DNA of 50,071 nt. It comes from Alphaproteobacteria bacterium (GTDB taxonomy: Bacteria; Pseudomonadota; Alphaproteobacteria; Caulobacterales; Caulobacteraceae). The translations under genes and the position numbers were made by a program. Where the stretch lies: the NCBI GenBank assembly GCA_025350685.1, contig JANXXK010000311.1:1-50071 (forward strand). Reading direction: 5' to 3'. The notes beneath the pieces were generated by a model. It saw only the letters and a list, made by a program, of their open reading frames with translations. It was not told where the DNA came from and ran no database searches. This document shows, piece by piece, positions 11,150 through 20,760 of this stretch. The stretch's first letter is position 1. Every line of letters begins with the position of its first letter.

Positions 11150-12130
11150 CTACCCCCAGAGCGCCGGCTGCGGCGGCTCCAGCAGCGAGCCCGCGCCGGC
11201 CAGGCTCGGCTGGCGGTCGCGGACCATCAGCAAGGGGCCGTCCAGGTCCACGACCTCCGCCCCCTGGGCCAGGATCATCGCCGGGGCCATGGCCAGCGAG
11301 GTCGCCACCATGCAGCCGACCATCAGCCCAAACCCCCGCCCCCGCGCCTCGGCGGCCAGCGCCAGGGCCTCGGTGAGCCCGCCGGCCTTGTCGAGCTTGA
11401 TGTTGATTAGCCCGTAGCGGCCGACGCAGGCGGCCAGCTCGGCACGGGTATGCAGGCTTTCGTCGGCGCACAACGGGACCGGGCTCTCGTAGCCCGACAG
11501 CTCGGCGTCCTGACCGGCCGGCAGCGGCTGTTCGACCAGCTTCACATCCAGCTTGGCGAACGCCGGCGCCAGGCGGCGCAGGGTGTCGAAATTGAGCGCC
11601 TCGTTAGCATCAACGATGAGCCGAGAGCGAGGCGCGGCCGCCCGCACGGCGGCGACCCCGTCGATGTCGTCCGGCCCGCCGATCTTCAGCTTCAGCATCG
11701 GCCGGCGTGCGTTGGCCCGTGCTGTCTCGGCCATTACCGCGGGGGAGCCCAGGCTGATGGTGAAACAGGTCTTCACCGGGTCCAGCCGGGCCCGGCCGGC
11801 CAGGGTCCAGGCGCGAACCCCCGCCCGCTTGGCCTCCAGGTCCCACAACGCGCAGTCGAGCGCATTGCGCGCCGCGCCCGCCGGCAATAGGCCCTGCAAG
11901 ACGTCGCGAGTGAGCCCCGCCTCAATCTGCGGCCGAACGCTCCCGATCTGCGCCAGCACGGACTGCATCGTCTCGCCGTAGCGCGTGTAGGGCACGGCCT
12001 CGCCCCGGCCGCGGTGCGGGCCATCGGCGATTTCGGCGACCACCACCCGGGCCTCGATCTTGGCGCCTCGGGAGATGACGAAGGCGGCGGCCAGCGGCCA
12101 ACGCTCGTCCCGGACGGTGAGATCCGGCAC
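11150..12130 (-). CDS. Enolase-superfamily dipeptide epimerase (L-Ala-D/L-Glu epimerase-like)
   Basis: MLKLKIG, RLIVDANEAL, KLVEQPLP, CADESLHT, NIKLDKAGGLTEAL motifs of the muconate lactonizing/dipeptide epimerase subgroup; GTG start. Confidence 0.85.
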   Translation of the reverse strand: MPDLTVRDERWPLAAAFVISRGAKIEARVVVAEIADGPHRGRGEAVPYTRYGETMQSVLAQIGSVRPQIEAGLTRDVLQGLLPAGAARNALDCALWDLEAKRAGVRAWTLAGRARLDPVKTCFTISLGSPAVMAETARANARRPMLKLKIGGPDDIDGVAAVRAAAPRSRLIVDANEALNFDTLRRLAPAFAKLDVKLVEQPLPAGQDAELSGYESPVPLCADESLHTRAELAACVGRYGLINIKLDKAGGLTEALALAAEARGRGFGLMVGCMVATSLAMAPAMILAQGAEVVDLDGPLLMVRDRQPSLAGAGSLLEPPQPALWG

Positions 12131-12132
12131 GC

Positions 12133-12207
12133 CTAGTGTCCCGATTCCGAAGTTCGCCAGCGCAGGCGGAAAGCTCGGGCGAACTTCGGAATCGATGAGG
12201 ACACTAG
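12133..12207. repeat. CTAG-bounded palindrome 1 (CTAGTGTCCCGATTCCGAAGTTCGCC...GGGCGAACTTCGGAATCGATGAGGACACTAG)
   Basis: Inverted repeat read directly; both arms carry GANTC (GATTC / GAATC). Confidence 0.85.
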
Positions 12208-12220
12208 CAAGTCTATGTTT

Positions 12221-12298
12221 CTAGTGTGGTTTGCGGATCTGAAGTTCCCAACTGCGCTCGCCGCTGGCTGCATGGGAACTTCAGAGCCACCACACTAG
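12221..12298. repeat. CTAG-bounded palindrome 2 (CTAGTGTGGTTTGCGGATCTGAAGTTCCCA...TGGGAACTTCAGAGCCACCACACTAG)
   Basis: Inverted repeat read directly, same architecture as palindrome 1. The terminal CTA on the + strand is the stop codon of the minus-strand gene. Confidence 0.85.
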
Positions 12299-14880
12299 GC
12301 CATGTCCCCGGCCGCGGCGTCGAGCAGCAGATAGAGGCGGCCGGCCTCGTCGCCCAGCAGGGAGGCCATCAGGAAGCCCTCCGGATCGCGCACCACCGCG
12401 TCGTCCACCAGGGTCTGGTAGCGGCGGACATAGACCTGCACCTGGCGCTTGATGTCGCCATCGGTGACCAGCCGGCGCGCGATGCGCCGGGTGGCGGCCG
12501 GGGCCAGGCGCTTGACCACCTCGCGCGCGCCATCGAGGTCGCCGGTCTGCACGGCCGCGGCGATCTCGTCGATACGCGCCTTGGGCAACAACTTGGCCGA
12601 CTCCACGCCCATCTTGACGAGCTCGGCGCCCAGGATGTCCTGCAGGCGCTCACCCTCGGCGTCGGCGCCGTCGATGGAGGCCAGCAGGTCCTTCCAGGTC
12701 CAGGCCTCGCCCTCCGCCTCGCTGTCCGCCGCGCCCGCCGAACCTCCCGGCGAGGGGCCGCCGGCGGCCTCGAACACGGCGGAAAATTCCTCGTCGGTGG
12801 CGGTCGGCGTGAGCTTCAGGCGGGGCCGAAGGCCCGGGTCCTTCGGCGGCGCGGCGCGGGGCGCCGCCGGCTCCATCAGTTCCTCAAGCGCGAGCTCCAG
12901 CTCGGCCTCGTCGGACGGCAGGTCGGGCGCCGGCGGCGGGGCCTCCGTTCGAACCGGCATCGGGCGCGGGCGCACCAGCGGCAGCGCCGGCACGACGTCG
13001 GCGGAGACAGAGCGGACAGCCGTCGCCGGGCGCTCGGAGGGCCTTGCGGCCGGTGGTGCGATCGGCAGGGCGGCGGCCGAGCCCATCAGCCGCACCGCCT
13101 CGCCCAGCATCTCGAAGTTGCGCCGCGCGCGTTCCTGGAAGGCCGCGTCGATCGCCTGGGCCTCCTCCACCGTGCGGCGGGCCTGGGCGGTCAGTTCCTC
13201 CAGGCCGCGCGTCATCGCCTCGTGCACCAGTTCGATCTGGCCCTTGGCGTTGGCCGGCAGGCGCTCGGCGCGCTCGTCCACCTCCGCCATCATCGCCTGC
13301 AGCTCGGCCAGGGACGTGCGCGCCGCGGCTGCGCCCGCCTCCAGCCTTTGCGCGGTCGCCGCGCCGGCCTGGTCGACCATCCGCGAGGACTGGTCCACCA
13401 GGGCGCGGGCCTCGGCGAGCCGTGCCTCGAACACCTGGTTGGCCTTCTGGCCGGCGGTGAAGGCGGCCTCGGACAATTGGTCCACCTGTTCGCGAGCGCT
13501 CTCGGCGTGGCGGGCGGCGGCCGTACGGGTCTCCTCGGCGGCGGCAGCCAGCGCCTCGATGGCCGCGCGGGTCTCTTCCTGCAGCTTGGCGCGCTGGTCG
13601 GCGGCGGCCTGGGAGACCGCCTCCAGCGACAGGACCGTCGACTGGCCGAACTCCTCGCGCTCGGCCTGGGCGGTCTCGGCAAGGTCGCGGAACTGGTCTG
13701 CGGCGTCGGCCATCAGTCCGCGCAGGCTCTCGCCGCCCTTAAGCGCCCGGTCGGCCAGCTCGACCGATGACAGCCGCGCCTGGCTGATGAACTCGCCGAG
13801 CTTGGCGGCGTGGGCCTCGGCCTCGACGGTGAAGGTCTCGTGGTCGGACTTCAGCGTCTGGGTGAGATTGACCAGCGCGCTGCGCTGTTCGGAGAGCCCG
13901 CCCTCGACAGCCCTCACCTGCTCGGCGACTCCGGAGCCGGCGGTCTCCAGCCGGGCGATGTGGCGGGTCAGGTCCTCGCCAGCGGTGCGCGCTGCGCTGC
14001 TCGCCTCGCCGGCCGCGGCGGCCAGGTCGGCGGCGCGGGCCGAGAGCGTCGCCTCGGCTTCCCGCAACTGGGCCTCAGCGACCTCGGAGGCCTCGGTGAC
14101 CATGCGGGCCTGCTGGGTGATGCTGTCGGCCACCCGGGCGGCCTGGGCGTCCAGGCTGTGGGCCAGCGCCCCCATCTCCGAACGCTCGCGGCCCATGGTG
14201 GTGGTCAGCTCCCGGGTCGTGCGGATCGAGGCGTCGGTGCTCTCCACCAGATGCTCGCTCTCGGTGGCCAGCGCGTCGCGGAGCGCCAGCAGGGTCTCGC
14301 GGGCCTCTTCGGCGGCGCTCCCGGCGCGGACGATCTCGTCGCGGACGCCCTGGACCACGTCGCCGGCGCGGGCCGCGGCGCTGACCGCCGGCGCCAGCAT
14401 GTCCTCGGCCATGGCCTTGGCGCGGCGGGCCTCGGCGCCCAGCTTCTGGCCCTGGCGCACCATGTAGGCGGCGAAGAACACGAAGGCGGCGGGGCCTACG
14501 GCCAACAGGCCGAACACCGCCATGGCGAACATGTCGTTGGTCAGCGGGGCGACGGCGTTGCGGTAGCCGACGGCGAAGGCGATCGGAGCCAGCGCCCAGA
14601 GGCAGGCCACCACGACGGCGGCCAGATAGACCGGCCAGGCCGGCGGCGTCTGGTAGCTGACGGCCTGCGCATCCTCGTAGGCTTCGTCATGCCGGACCGG
14701 CGTACGCGCCGCGGTGGTTGCTACGGCCGAACGGGCCGGCGGCGGCTGCAGCGGCGCAGTCAGGTGCAGTTCAGCCTCGACGGTCGTGTCCGGGGGTGTG
14801 GCGGCATGGGCCGGCTCCAGCAGCACCTCGCCCTGCGACGCGCCGAAGTCCGCCGGCTGGGTCCGCTTCCTGATCCTCAT
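12295..14880 (-). CDS. TipN-like membrane-anchored coiled-coil protein (polarity factor candidate)
   Basis: Two N-terminal TM segments (PVYLAAVVVACLWALAPIAFAVGY; MAVFGLLAVGPAAFVFFAAYMV) followed by a long Ala/Glu/Arg-rich coiled coil. Size and topology resemble Caulobacter TipN. Start taken at MRIRKRTQ (14880); the ORF track extends to 14952. Confidence 0.6.
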   Translation of the reverse strand: MRIRKRTQPADFGASQGEVLLEPAHAATPPDTTVEAELHLTAPLQPPPARSAVATTAARTPVRHDEAYEDAQAVSYQTPPAWPVYLAAVVVACLWALAPIAFAVGYRNAVAPLTNDMFAMAVFGLLAVGPAAFVFFAAYMVRQGQKLGAEARRAKAMAEDMLAPAVSAAARAGDVVQGVRDEIVRAGSAAEEARETLLALRDALATESEHLVESTDASIRTTRELTTTMGRERSEMGALAHSLDAQAARVADSITQQARMVTEASEVAEAQLREAEATLSARAADLAAAAGEASSAARTAGEDLTRHIARLETAGSGVAEQVRAVEGGLSEQRSALVNLTQTLKSDHETFTVEAEAHAAKLGEFISQARLSSVELADRALKGGESLRGLMADAADQFRDLAETAQAEREEFGQSTVLSLEAVSQAAADQRAKLQEETRAAIEALAAAAEETRTAAARHAESAREQVDQLSEAAFTAGQKANQVFEARLAEARALVDQSSRMVDQAGAATAQRLEAGAAAARTSLAELQAMMAEVDERAERLPANAKGQIELVHEAMTRGLEELTAQARRTVEEAQAIDAAFQERARRNFEMLGEAVRLMGSAAALPIAPPAARPSERPATAVRSVSADVVPALPLVRPRPMPVRTEAPPPAPDLPSDEAELELALEELMEPAAPRAAPPKDPGLRPRLKLTPTATDEEFSAVFEAAGGPSPGGSAGAADSEAEGEAWTWKDLLASIDGADAEGERLQDILGAELVKMGVESAKLLPKARIDEIAAAVQTGDLDGAREVVKRLAPAATRRIARRLVTDGDIKRQVQVYVRRYQTLVDDAVVRDPEGFLMASLLGDEAGRLYLLLDAAAGDMA

Positions 14881-15053
14881 GCGCCTTCTTCCGTCGATAC
14901 GGCCGGGCTCAACCGCCCCCATAGCCCTCTTGCTGAAAAGATTGGCCGCCAAGGAAGGATTACCCGCGATAGGTCGCGACGCAAACAGCGCTGGTCGCCG
15001 ATCGCGGATCGCGGGACGGTGTGTCGCGGGAAAAGGCGCCCGCCGGGGCCGGT

Positions 15054-15266
15054 TCAGGCCTTGTCGGTGTGCCGACGGATCTTGGCGATCGGGCAGTTGG
15101 TGAGCTTCATCACCCGGTGCTGGGCCGGCGTGCGCGCGACCACCCGTTCGGCGCGCGGCGGGGTCTTGTCGACCTGGGTCGGCTCCATGGTGACGCCGAA
15201 ATGCGAGAGTGCGACGGCCGATGAGTGCACGACCACCGCAGCGACTATCTCGGTAAAGGTGGTCAT
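15054..15266 (-). CDS. Small hypothetical protein
   Basis: 70-aa ORF MTTFTEIVAAVVVHSSAVALSHFGVTMEPT...; no recognised domain. Confidence 0.5.
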   Translation of the reverse strand: MTTFTEIVAAVVVHSSAVALSHFGVTMEPTQVDKTPPRAERVVARTPAQHRVMKLTNCPIAKIRRHTDKA

Positions 15267-15393
15267 CGCCGTATCCCCGGCTCCGAAGCGATTCCAGCGA
15301 GCAGCGTTATACGCCAAGCGCTGCCATGCGGCGACGGGCCGGCTCGTGAAATTTCAGTAATGTTCCGCTCCTGCAAGGGCGGCGGGGTCGGCC

Positions 15394-16236
15394 TCAGTCG
15401 TTGAAAACAATCGTCTTGCGGCCATTCAGCAACACCCGGTCCTCCAGGGTCCAGCGGACCGCCCGGGCCAGGACCCGGCGTTCGATGTCGCGTCCCTTGC
15501 GCACCAGGTCGCGCGGCGTGTCGCGATGGCTGATCCGCTCCACGTCCTGCTCGATGATCGGGCCCTCGTCGAGGTCGGGGGTGACGAAGTGGGCGGTGGC
15601 CCCGATCACCTTCACGCCCCGCTCGTGCGCCTGGTGATAGGGCCGCACGCCCTTGAATCCCGGCAGGAAGGAATGGTGGATGTTGATGCAGCGCCCCTCC
15701 AGCTTGGCGGCCAGGTCCGACGACAGCACCTGCATGTAGCGGGCGAGCACGACGAGGTCGGTCCGGGTCTCCTCGACCAGCCGCCAGATCTGCGCCTCCT
15801 GCGCGGGCTTGGTCTCGGCCGTCACCGGCAGGTGGTGGAAGGCGATGCCCTTCAGGTCGGTGTGCGGAAAAGTCGAGGCCGGATGGTTGGAGACCACCGC
15901 GGCGATGTCCATCGGCAGCTCCCCCTGCCGCCAGCGCCAGATCAGGTCGGCCAGGCAGTGGTCTGTCTGCGAAGCCAGGATCATCACCCGGCGGCGCACC
16001 TTCGGGTCGCGCAGCGTCCAGGTCATCGAAAACGCCGCCGCCAGCTCGCCCAAAGCCGCGCGCAAGCCCTCGGCGTCGTCGCCCTTGGGGTCGAACACCA
16101 TGCGCATGAAGAACCGGCCGGTCTCCTGGTCGTCGGACTGCTGGGCGTCGAGGATGTTGGCGCCGCGCTCGAACAGCAGGGTCGCGACCCTGGCGACGAT
16201 GCCGGTGCGGTCGGGACAGGAGAGGGTCAGGATCAT
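15394..16236 (-). CDS. purU: Formyltetrahydrofolate deformylase
   Basis: [33 protein letters not shown] (ACT) plus GART-like domain with [36 protein letters not shown]. Confidence 0.95.
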   Translation of the reverse strand: MILTLSCPDRTGIVARVATLLFERGANILDAQQSDDQETGRFFMRMVFDPKGDDAEGLRAALGELAAAFSMTWTLRDPKVRRRVMILASQTDHCLADLIWRWRQGELPMDIAAVVSNHPASTFPHTDLKGIAFHHLPVTAETKPAQEAQIWRLVEETRTDLVVLARYMQVLSSDLAAKLEGRCINIHHSFLPGFKGVRPYHQAHERGVKVIGATAHFVTPDLDEGPIIEQDVERISHRDTPRDLVRKGRDIERRVLARAVRWTLEDRVLLNGRKTIVFND

Positions 16237-16288
16237 GGCCGCCCACCGCTCGCAAGCGGGGCTGTCGCGGTCAAGGCCTGCGCTAACT

Positions 16289-17125
16289 CTAGGCGGGTTT
16301 GCCCCAGTGGCCCTCGACGTAGTCGAACACTTGGCCCATCGGCGCGCACCAGACATCCAGGGCCGCGACCTGGGCCAGGATCTTGGCGTGGGTGGCGACG
16401 CTGGCGTCTCCCTCCGAATGCCACTTCGGCAGCACATCGTGGAACACCAGGATCGCCCAGCCGCCCTGGGCTACGGTCTCGTTCAGATAGCGCAGGGCCG
16501 GGCCCATGGTGTCGCCCTCGAAGGTCGGCTCGAAGGCGTGCAGATGCAGCGGATCGGCCGCAGCCATCTCGGGGCGGTTGGGGCCGCCGGCGGTGGTGCG
16601 GGCGGCGACCACGCCGTCGCGTTCCAGGATCCGGCGGTAGCGGGCGAACCGCTCGCGCCGGTCGCCATGGCCGACCCCCAGATAGCCGCAGGGATAGGCG
16701 AAGGTCCGCTGCCGGTCGGTCCCGAAATTGCTGTCGAGAAAGGCCTCCATCCGGTCGATCTCGCCGTGCTCGAAACGCGCGGTGTTGAGGCCGGTGAGCG
16801 CGCAGGGATGGGTCATGGTGTGGTTGGCGACTTCATGGCCCTGCTTGGCCACGGTCTCCCAGTCGGCGAGCCGCCATTGGATGTTGTAGCGGGTCAGGAA
16901 GAAGGTCGCCTTCAGCTCACGCCGGTCGAGCTCGGGAATGGCGTAGTCGAGCTGGCTGTTCAGCCCGTCGTCATAGGTCAGGCTGACTGCGGCGCGGGCG
17001 CCGTTCGGCCAGATCCCCTTCGTCAAGAGATGAGGGGGCTGCTGGGCGCGCGCGCCGCTCACCACGCTCAGCGCAACCGCGGCGCCGAAAAACGACCTTC
17101 GGGAGATAGCGGAAGACGAACCCAT
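16289..17125 (-). CDS. Polysaccharide deacetylase family protein, putative Tat substrate
   Basis: [27 protein letters not shown] (twin-Arg signal), [32 protein letters not shown]. Confidence 0.88.
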   Translation of the reverse strand: MGSSSAISRRSFFGAAVALSVVSGARAQQPPHLLTKGIWPNGARAAVSLTYDDGLNSQLDYAIPELDRRELKATFFLTRYNIQWRLADWETVAKQGHEVANHTMTHPCALTGLNTARFEHGEIDRMEAFLDSNFGTDRQRTFAYPCGYLGVGHGDRRERFARYRRILERDGVVAARTTAGGPNRPEMAAADPLHLHAFEPTFEGDTMGPALRYLNETVAQGGWAILVFHDVLPKWHSEGDASVATHAKILAQVAALDVWCAPMGQVFDYVEGHWGKPA

Positions 17126-17170
17126 GGTCCCGCAACGGCTACGCTTCGTCACCGGTTCCTGCAACCGGCG

Positions 17171-17761
17171 CTAGCCGTCAGATTTGGGCTCGGCGCCGCG
17201 CTTTCGCAACATGCGGCGCAGATAGCGCACCGCCCAGACGATCAGCACCACCAGGACGACGCCGCCCGCCGCGATCAGGGTCCATTTTCCGGCGTGATGT
17301 CCGTGGCCGAGCAGGTTGTGCACCGCCTCGCCGAACAGGAAGCCGATCATGGTGAAAGCCCCGGCCCAGATCATCGCGCCGGCGATGTTGAGGATCGTGA
17401 ACTGCCAGGTCGGCACCTTGGAGACGCCGATGGCGATGGGGCTGGCCAGCCTCAGGCCGAAGATGAACCGGAAGATCAGCGTGTAGCTGATCGGGAACCG
17501 CTCGATGAACTTCAGCGCCCGCGCGAACGCCGCCTGCTCGCTGACGCGCACCACGAAGCGGTGCGTGCGGAAGCTGCGGCCGGCCACGAACAGCGCGTGG
17601 TCGAGGATGCCAGATCCGGCCGTGGCGCTGACCAGCACCACGGCCAGATTCAGGATGTGCTGGCGTGCGAGGATGCCGCCGACGATGACCGCCGTCTGGC
17701 CTTCGAACGCCGCGCCGAGGAACACCCCGATCGGCCCGTACTGCGCTAAGAAGTGTTCCAT
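17171..17761 (-). CDS. DedA family membrane protein
   Basis: YGPIGVFLGAAFEGQTAVIVGGILA, RFIFGLRLASPIAIGVSKVP. Confidence 0.87.
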   Translation of the reverse strand: MEHFLAQYGPIGVFLGAAFEGQTAVIVGGILARQHILNLAVVLVSATAGSGILDHALFVAGRSFRTHRFVVRVSEQAAFARALKFIERFPISYTLIFRFIFGLRLASPIAIGVSKVPTWQFTILNIAGAMIWAGAFTMIGFLFGEAVHNLLGHGHHAGKWTLIAAGGVVLVVLIVWAVRYLRRMLRKRGAEPKSDG

Positions 17762-17780
17762 CGCCTCGCCGGCCGAACGC

Positions 17781-17859
17781 TAGACCCTGACTCGTTCAGA
17801 TGAACCTGAACGGGATAGAAGGGTCTATCTGCCAAGGGTTAGAGCGCGACGCGCTCTAG
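17781..17859 (-). repeat. Dispersed intergenic repeat, copy A
   Basis: The reverse complement CTAGAGCGCGTC...GCTCTAA...AGATAGACC...TATCCCGTTCAG..TTCATCTGAACGAGTCAGGGTCTA aligns with 44365-44480. Confidence 0.75.
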
Positions 17860-17918
17860 GGAGAGCGCTCATAGCACAGGCCAGGCCCGCGTCAGCCGTT
17901 CTGTCGCAGCGGGCGATG

Positions 17919-18461
17919 TCAGGCGGCCAGACGGTCCTTGAAATGGGCGCCCTCAAGGTCGAGCAGCCACTTCTTGCGCGGCAGGCCGCCGCCGTAGCCG
18001 GTCAACGACCCGTTGGTCCCGATCACCCGGTGGCAGGGGACCACCACCGCCACCGGATTGGATCCGTTCGCCAGGCCCACGGCGCGCACCGCGGTCGGGC
18101 GGCCGATCCGCTCGGCTAGGCCCCGGTAACTCAGGGTCTCGCCGGCCGGGATGGTGCAGAGCGCCTCCCAGACCTTCAGCTGGAACGGCGTGCCCGAGGC
18201 CTTCCACGGCACCGTCTCCAGCGCCCGGGCGTCGCCGGCGAAATAGGCCTCGAACGGACCGCGCACCGGGACGGGCGCCCGGCCCTCCATGAGCTTAGCC
18301 TTGGGATAATGGCGGCCGAGCCAGGTCCGCATGGCCGGCTCGTAGTCGGTCCAGTTGAACGCCCGCAGATCGCCGTGCTCGTCGGTGACCAGCAGGGCGG
18401 TGCCGATCGGCGTCGCCAACCGGTCGAGGGTCAGGGTTTCAGGCGGCTTGCTGCTGGGCAT
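17919..18461 (-). CDS. ogt: Methylated-DNA--[protein]-cysteine S-methyltransferase
   Basis: Active-site motif VVVPCHRVIGTNGSLTGYGGGLPRKKWLLDLE. Start taken at MPSSKPPETL (18461). Confidence 0.93.
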   Translation of the reverse strand: MPSSKPPETLTLDRLATPIGTALLVTDEHGDLRAFNWTDYEPAMRTWLGRHYPKAKLMEGRAPVPVRGPFEAYFAGDARALETVPWKASGTPFQLKVWEALCTIPAGETLSYRGLAERIGRPTAVRAVGLANGSNPVAVVVPCHRVIGTNGSLTGYGGGLPRKKWLLDLEGAHFKDRLAA

Positions 18462-19950
18462 CGGTCTTGGTCCTCTTGATCGTGTCGAGTTGGGCGGGGT
18501 CGGCCGCCCACAGGTGTTGCGCCGCATAGGCCCGCCAGGGCCGCCAGGCCTCGGCGCGCTCGAGCAGCTCGGTCGGCGTCGGCCGCTGGCCGGTCTCGTC
18601 GGCCATCCCGCGCAGCAGGCCGATGTCGGCCTGCGGGAAGGCGTCCGGTTCGCGAAGTTCACGCAGCGCGATGTATTGCGCCGTCCATTCGCCGATGCCC
18701 GGCAGGGCCTTCAGCGCGGCGATCGCGCTCTCCAGGTCGGCCCGCGGCGTGAAGATCGTCGGGTCCTCGACGACCGCGCGAGCAAGGCCTTCCAAGGCCG
18801 CACCGCGTGAACGCGGCATGCCCAGGGCGGCGATGTCCTCGCCGACCAACCGTTGCGGCGGCGGGAAGGCCCGTGTCAGGCCGAGTTTAGCCGCGAAGGG
18901 ATCGTCGATCCGCTCGCCATAGGCATCGACCAGCTTGGCCGCGAGGCCGCGCGCCGCGGTGACGGTGATCTGCTGGCCGAGGATCGCGCGCACCGCCAGC
19001 TCAAAGCCGTCCCAGGCGCCCGGCGCGCGCAGGCCGGGCCTCGCCGCGACCAGCGGCGCAAGCTGCTCATCCTGGCTCAGGTGCGCCCCGATCAGGCCGG
19101 GATCGGCGGTCAGGTCGAAGACCCGCCGCACCCGCGCGATCACCGCCGGCAAGGCCTGGATCTTCGGAAAGCGGATCTCTGCCACCAGGAAATCGCCAGG
19201 GCCGGGGCTGACCGTCACTACGCCGACCGCGCCGTCGACAGCCAGCGTGCGGGCATAACGCTTCGGCGTCACGGTCTCGACGCCCGGAATGGCGCGGGCC
19301 GCCAGAAAGCCGATCATCGCGCTCCAATCGTAGGGGGCGCGGTAGGGCAGTTTGACAGTGATCCCGCCGGCCGCCGCCCCGATCTCCTCGGCTCGGCTGC
19401 GGCGCAGTACGCCGGGCGGGCGGCCAAAGAGCTGCTGGAAGGTCTCGTTGAACCTGCGCACGGACCCAAACCCTGAGGCCAGCGCCACCTCGCCCATCGG
19501 CAGCATCGTCTCCTGAATCAACTGTTTGGCGAGGAGTACGCGCCGTGTCTGCGCCACCGCCACTGGCGAGGCCCCCAGATGCTGGCGAAACAATCGTCGC
19601 AGCTGCCGCTCGCCGACCCCTAGCCGCGAAGCCAGGGCGTCCACATCGCCAACATCCATCGCGCCGGCCTCGATCAGCGCCAGCGCCCGGGAGACCGTGT
19701 TCGAGGTTCCCCGCCAGGCGCCCAGGTCCGGCGAGCTTTCCGGCCGGCAGCGCAGGCAGGGCCGGTAGCCGGCCTCCTGGCAGGCCGCCGCGGTCGGATA
19801 GAAGGTCATATTCTGCGGCTTCGGGGTCCGCGCCGGGCAGATCGGACGGCAATAGATGCCGGTGGTCTTCACGGCGCCGAAGATGCGCCCGTCGAACCGC
19901 GGGTCGCGGGTGAGGAAGGCGCGGCGGCAGGCTTCGAAATCCATGTCCAT
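18439..19950 (-). CDS. Ada N-terminal domain / AraC HTH / AlkA fusion: regulator and DNA-3-methyladenine glycosylase
   Basis: Ada zinc domain (TTGIYCRPICPARTPKPQNMTFY...CLRCRPE), AraC HTH (VALASGFGSVRRFNETFQQLFGRPPGVLRR), HhH-GPD (LKALPGIGEWTAQYIALRELREPDAFPQADIGL). Confidence 0.92.
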   Translation of the reverse strand: MDMDFEACRRAFLTRDPRFDGRIFGAVKTTGIYCRPICPARTPKPQNMTFYPTAAACQEAGYRPCLRCRPESSPDLGAWRGTSNTVSRALALIEAGAMDVGDVDALASRLGVGERQLRRLFRQHLGASPVAVAQTRRVLLAKQLIQETMLPMGEVALASGFGSVRRFNETFQQLFGRPPGVLRRSRAEEIGAAAGGITVKLPYRAPYDWSAMIGFLAARAIPGVETVTPKRYARTLAVDGAVGVVTVSPGPGDFLVAEIRFPKIQALPAVIARVRRVFDLTADPGLIGAHLSQDEQLAPLVAARPGLRAPGAWDGFELAVRAILGQQITVTAARGLAAKLVDAYGERIDDPFAAKLGLTRAFPPPQRLVGEDIAALGMPRSRGAALEGLARAVVEDPTIFTPRADLESAIAALKALPGIGEWTAQYIALRELREPDAFPQADIGLLRGMADETGQRPTPTELLERAEAWRPWRAYAAQHLWAADPAQLDTIKRTKTDAQQQAA

Positions 19951-19985
19951 GCCAGCAGGATGGGCGCACCCGCCGCACGTGTCTC

Positions 19986-20030
19986 GCGGTTTTCGGACAC
20001 TGATGGGTATCAATTGGCGGTTTTCGGACA
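19986..20030. promoter_or_regulatory. Pair of 14-bp direct repeats (GCGGTTTTCGGACA) upstream of the ada-alkA fusion
   Basis: Identical copies at 19986-19999 and 20017-20030, 31-bp period, just upstream of the start codon at 19950 (minus strand). Confidence 0.6.
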
Positions 20031-20349
20031 TTCGATCCGAAAGCCGGCGGGAGGGGGCCGCACCCCGAGATCGCAGCCCTCAGTGGCTGTGCAACCGCGC
20101 CGATCGCCGGCGGTCCTAACCCCTCCGACTACGCCGATTCCGTTTCTGGTAGTCCGGCCATGGCGCTCACAACACACTGCCCGCAGGGCGAAAACTGGAC
20201 CTGGACCTTAGGGGCCGGAAGCGGGTTTAACAGCTACATCTTTTGTCATCCTGCCGGCGTAAACCTTGCAGGATTGGGTAGGCGCGCGCGCCCAGTGTCC
20301 AGCTTCGGCACAGGGATTGGCGGGTGTTCCCCTGAGGGTACGGGGTCTC

Positions 20350-20760
20350 ATGTTGTTGTGGGTTCTGGTAATCGTGGGCTTGGCCATGGCGGCTGCGGCG
20401 CTGGGGCTCGTCGTGGCGATGCGCCAAGCCGAACGCCGGGCTCGACGCAGCCTCTTCCGCGGCCTCGGACTGGATGATGAGACCGTTGAACTGCTGATGG
20501 CGCGCAACGGCGACGTCCTGGCCGAACTCACTCTGGTGCGCCTACACCCCCCGAACATCGAGTCCGAAACCGACGGGCCTCATGGTCCCGCCGAGACCCC
20601 GTCGCGCCGGCTGCAACCGACGACCCGCTTCCTGCACCCGCTGGATGGCGGCGCGCCCAGCGCGGCTGCGCAGGCGGCAAGCGCAACGAATGCCGAGCCG
20701 CGCCTGCCCGCTTCCGGCCGCCGGCGGCTGCCCCACCCAGGACGGCACGGACGGCCCTAG
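20350..20760 (+). CDS. Hypothetical protein with one N-terminal TM segment
   Basis: MLLWVLVIVGLAMAAAALGLVVAMRQAERRARRSLFRGLGLDDETVELLMARNGDVLAELTLVRL...; disordered C-terminus. Confidence 0.5.
   Translation: MLLWVLVIVGLAMAAAALGLVVAMRQAERRARRSLFRGLGLDDETVELLMARNGDVLAELTLVRLHPPNIESETDGPHGPAETPSRRLQPTTRFLHPLDGGAPSAAAQAASATNAEPRLPASGRRRLPHPGRHGRP

Noticed and set aside
12226-14467. Long plus-strand ORFs (514 and 672 aa) opposite the tipN-like gene
   Set aside because: Shadow ORFs of a high-GC, Ala/Glu-rich coiled coil; low-complexity Arg/Ser/Ala composition, no domain.
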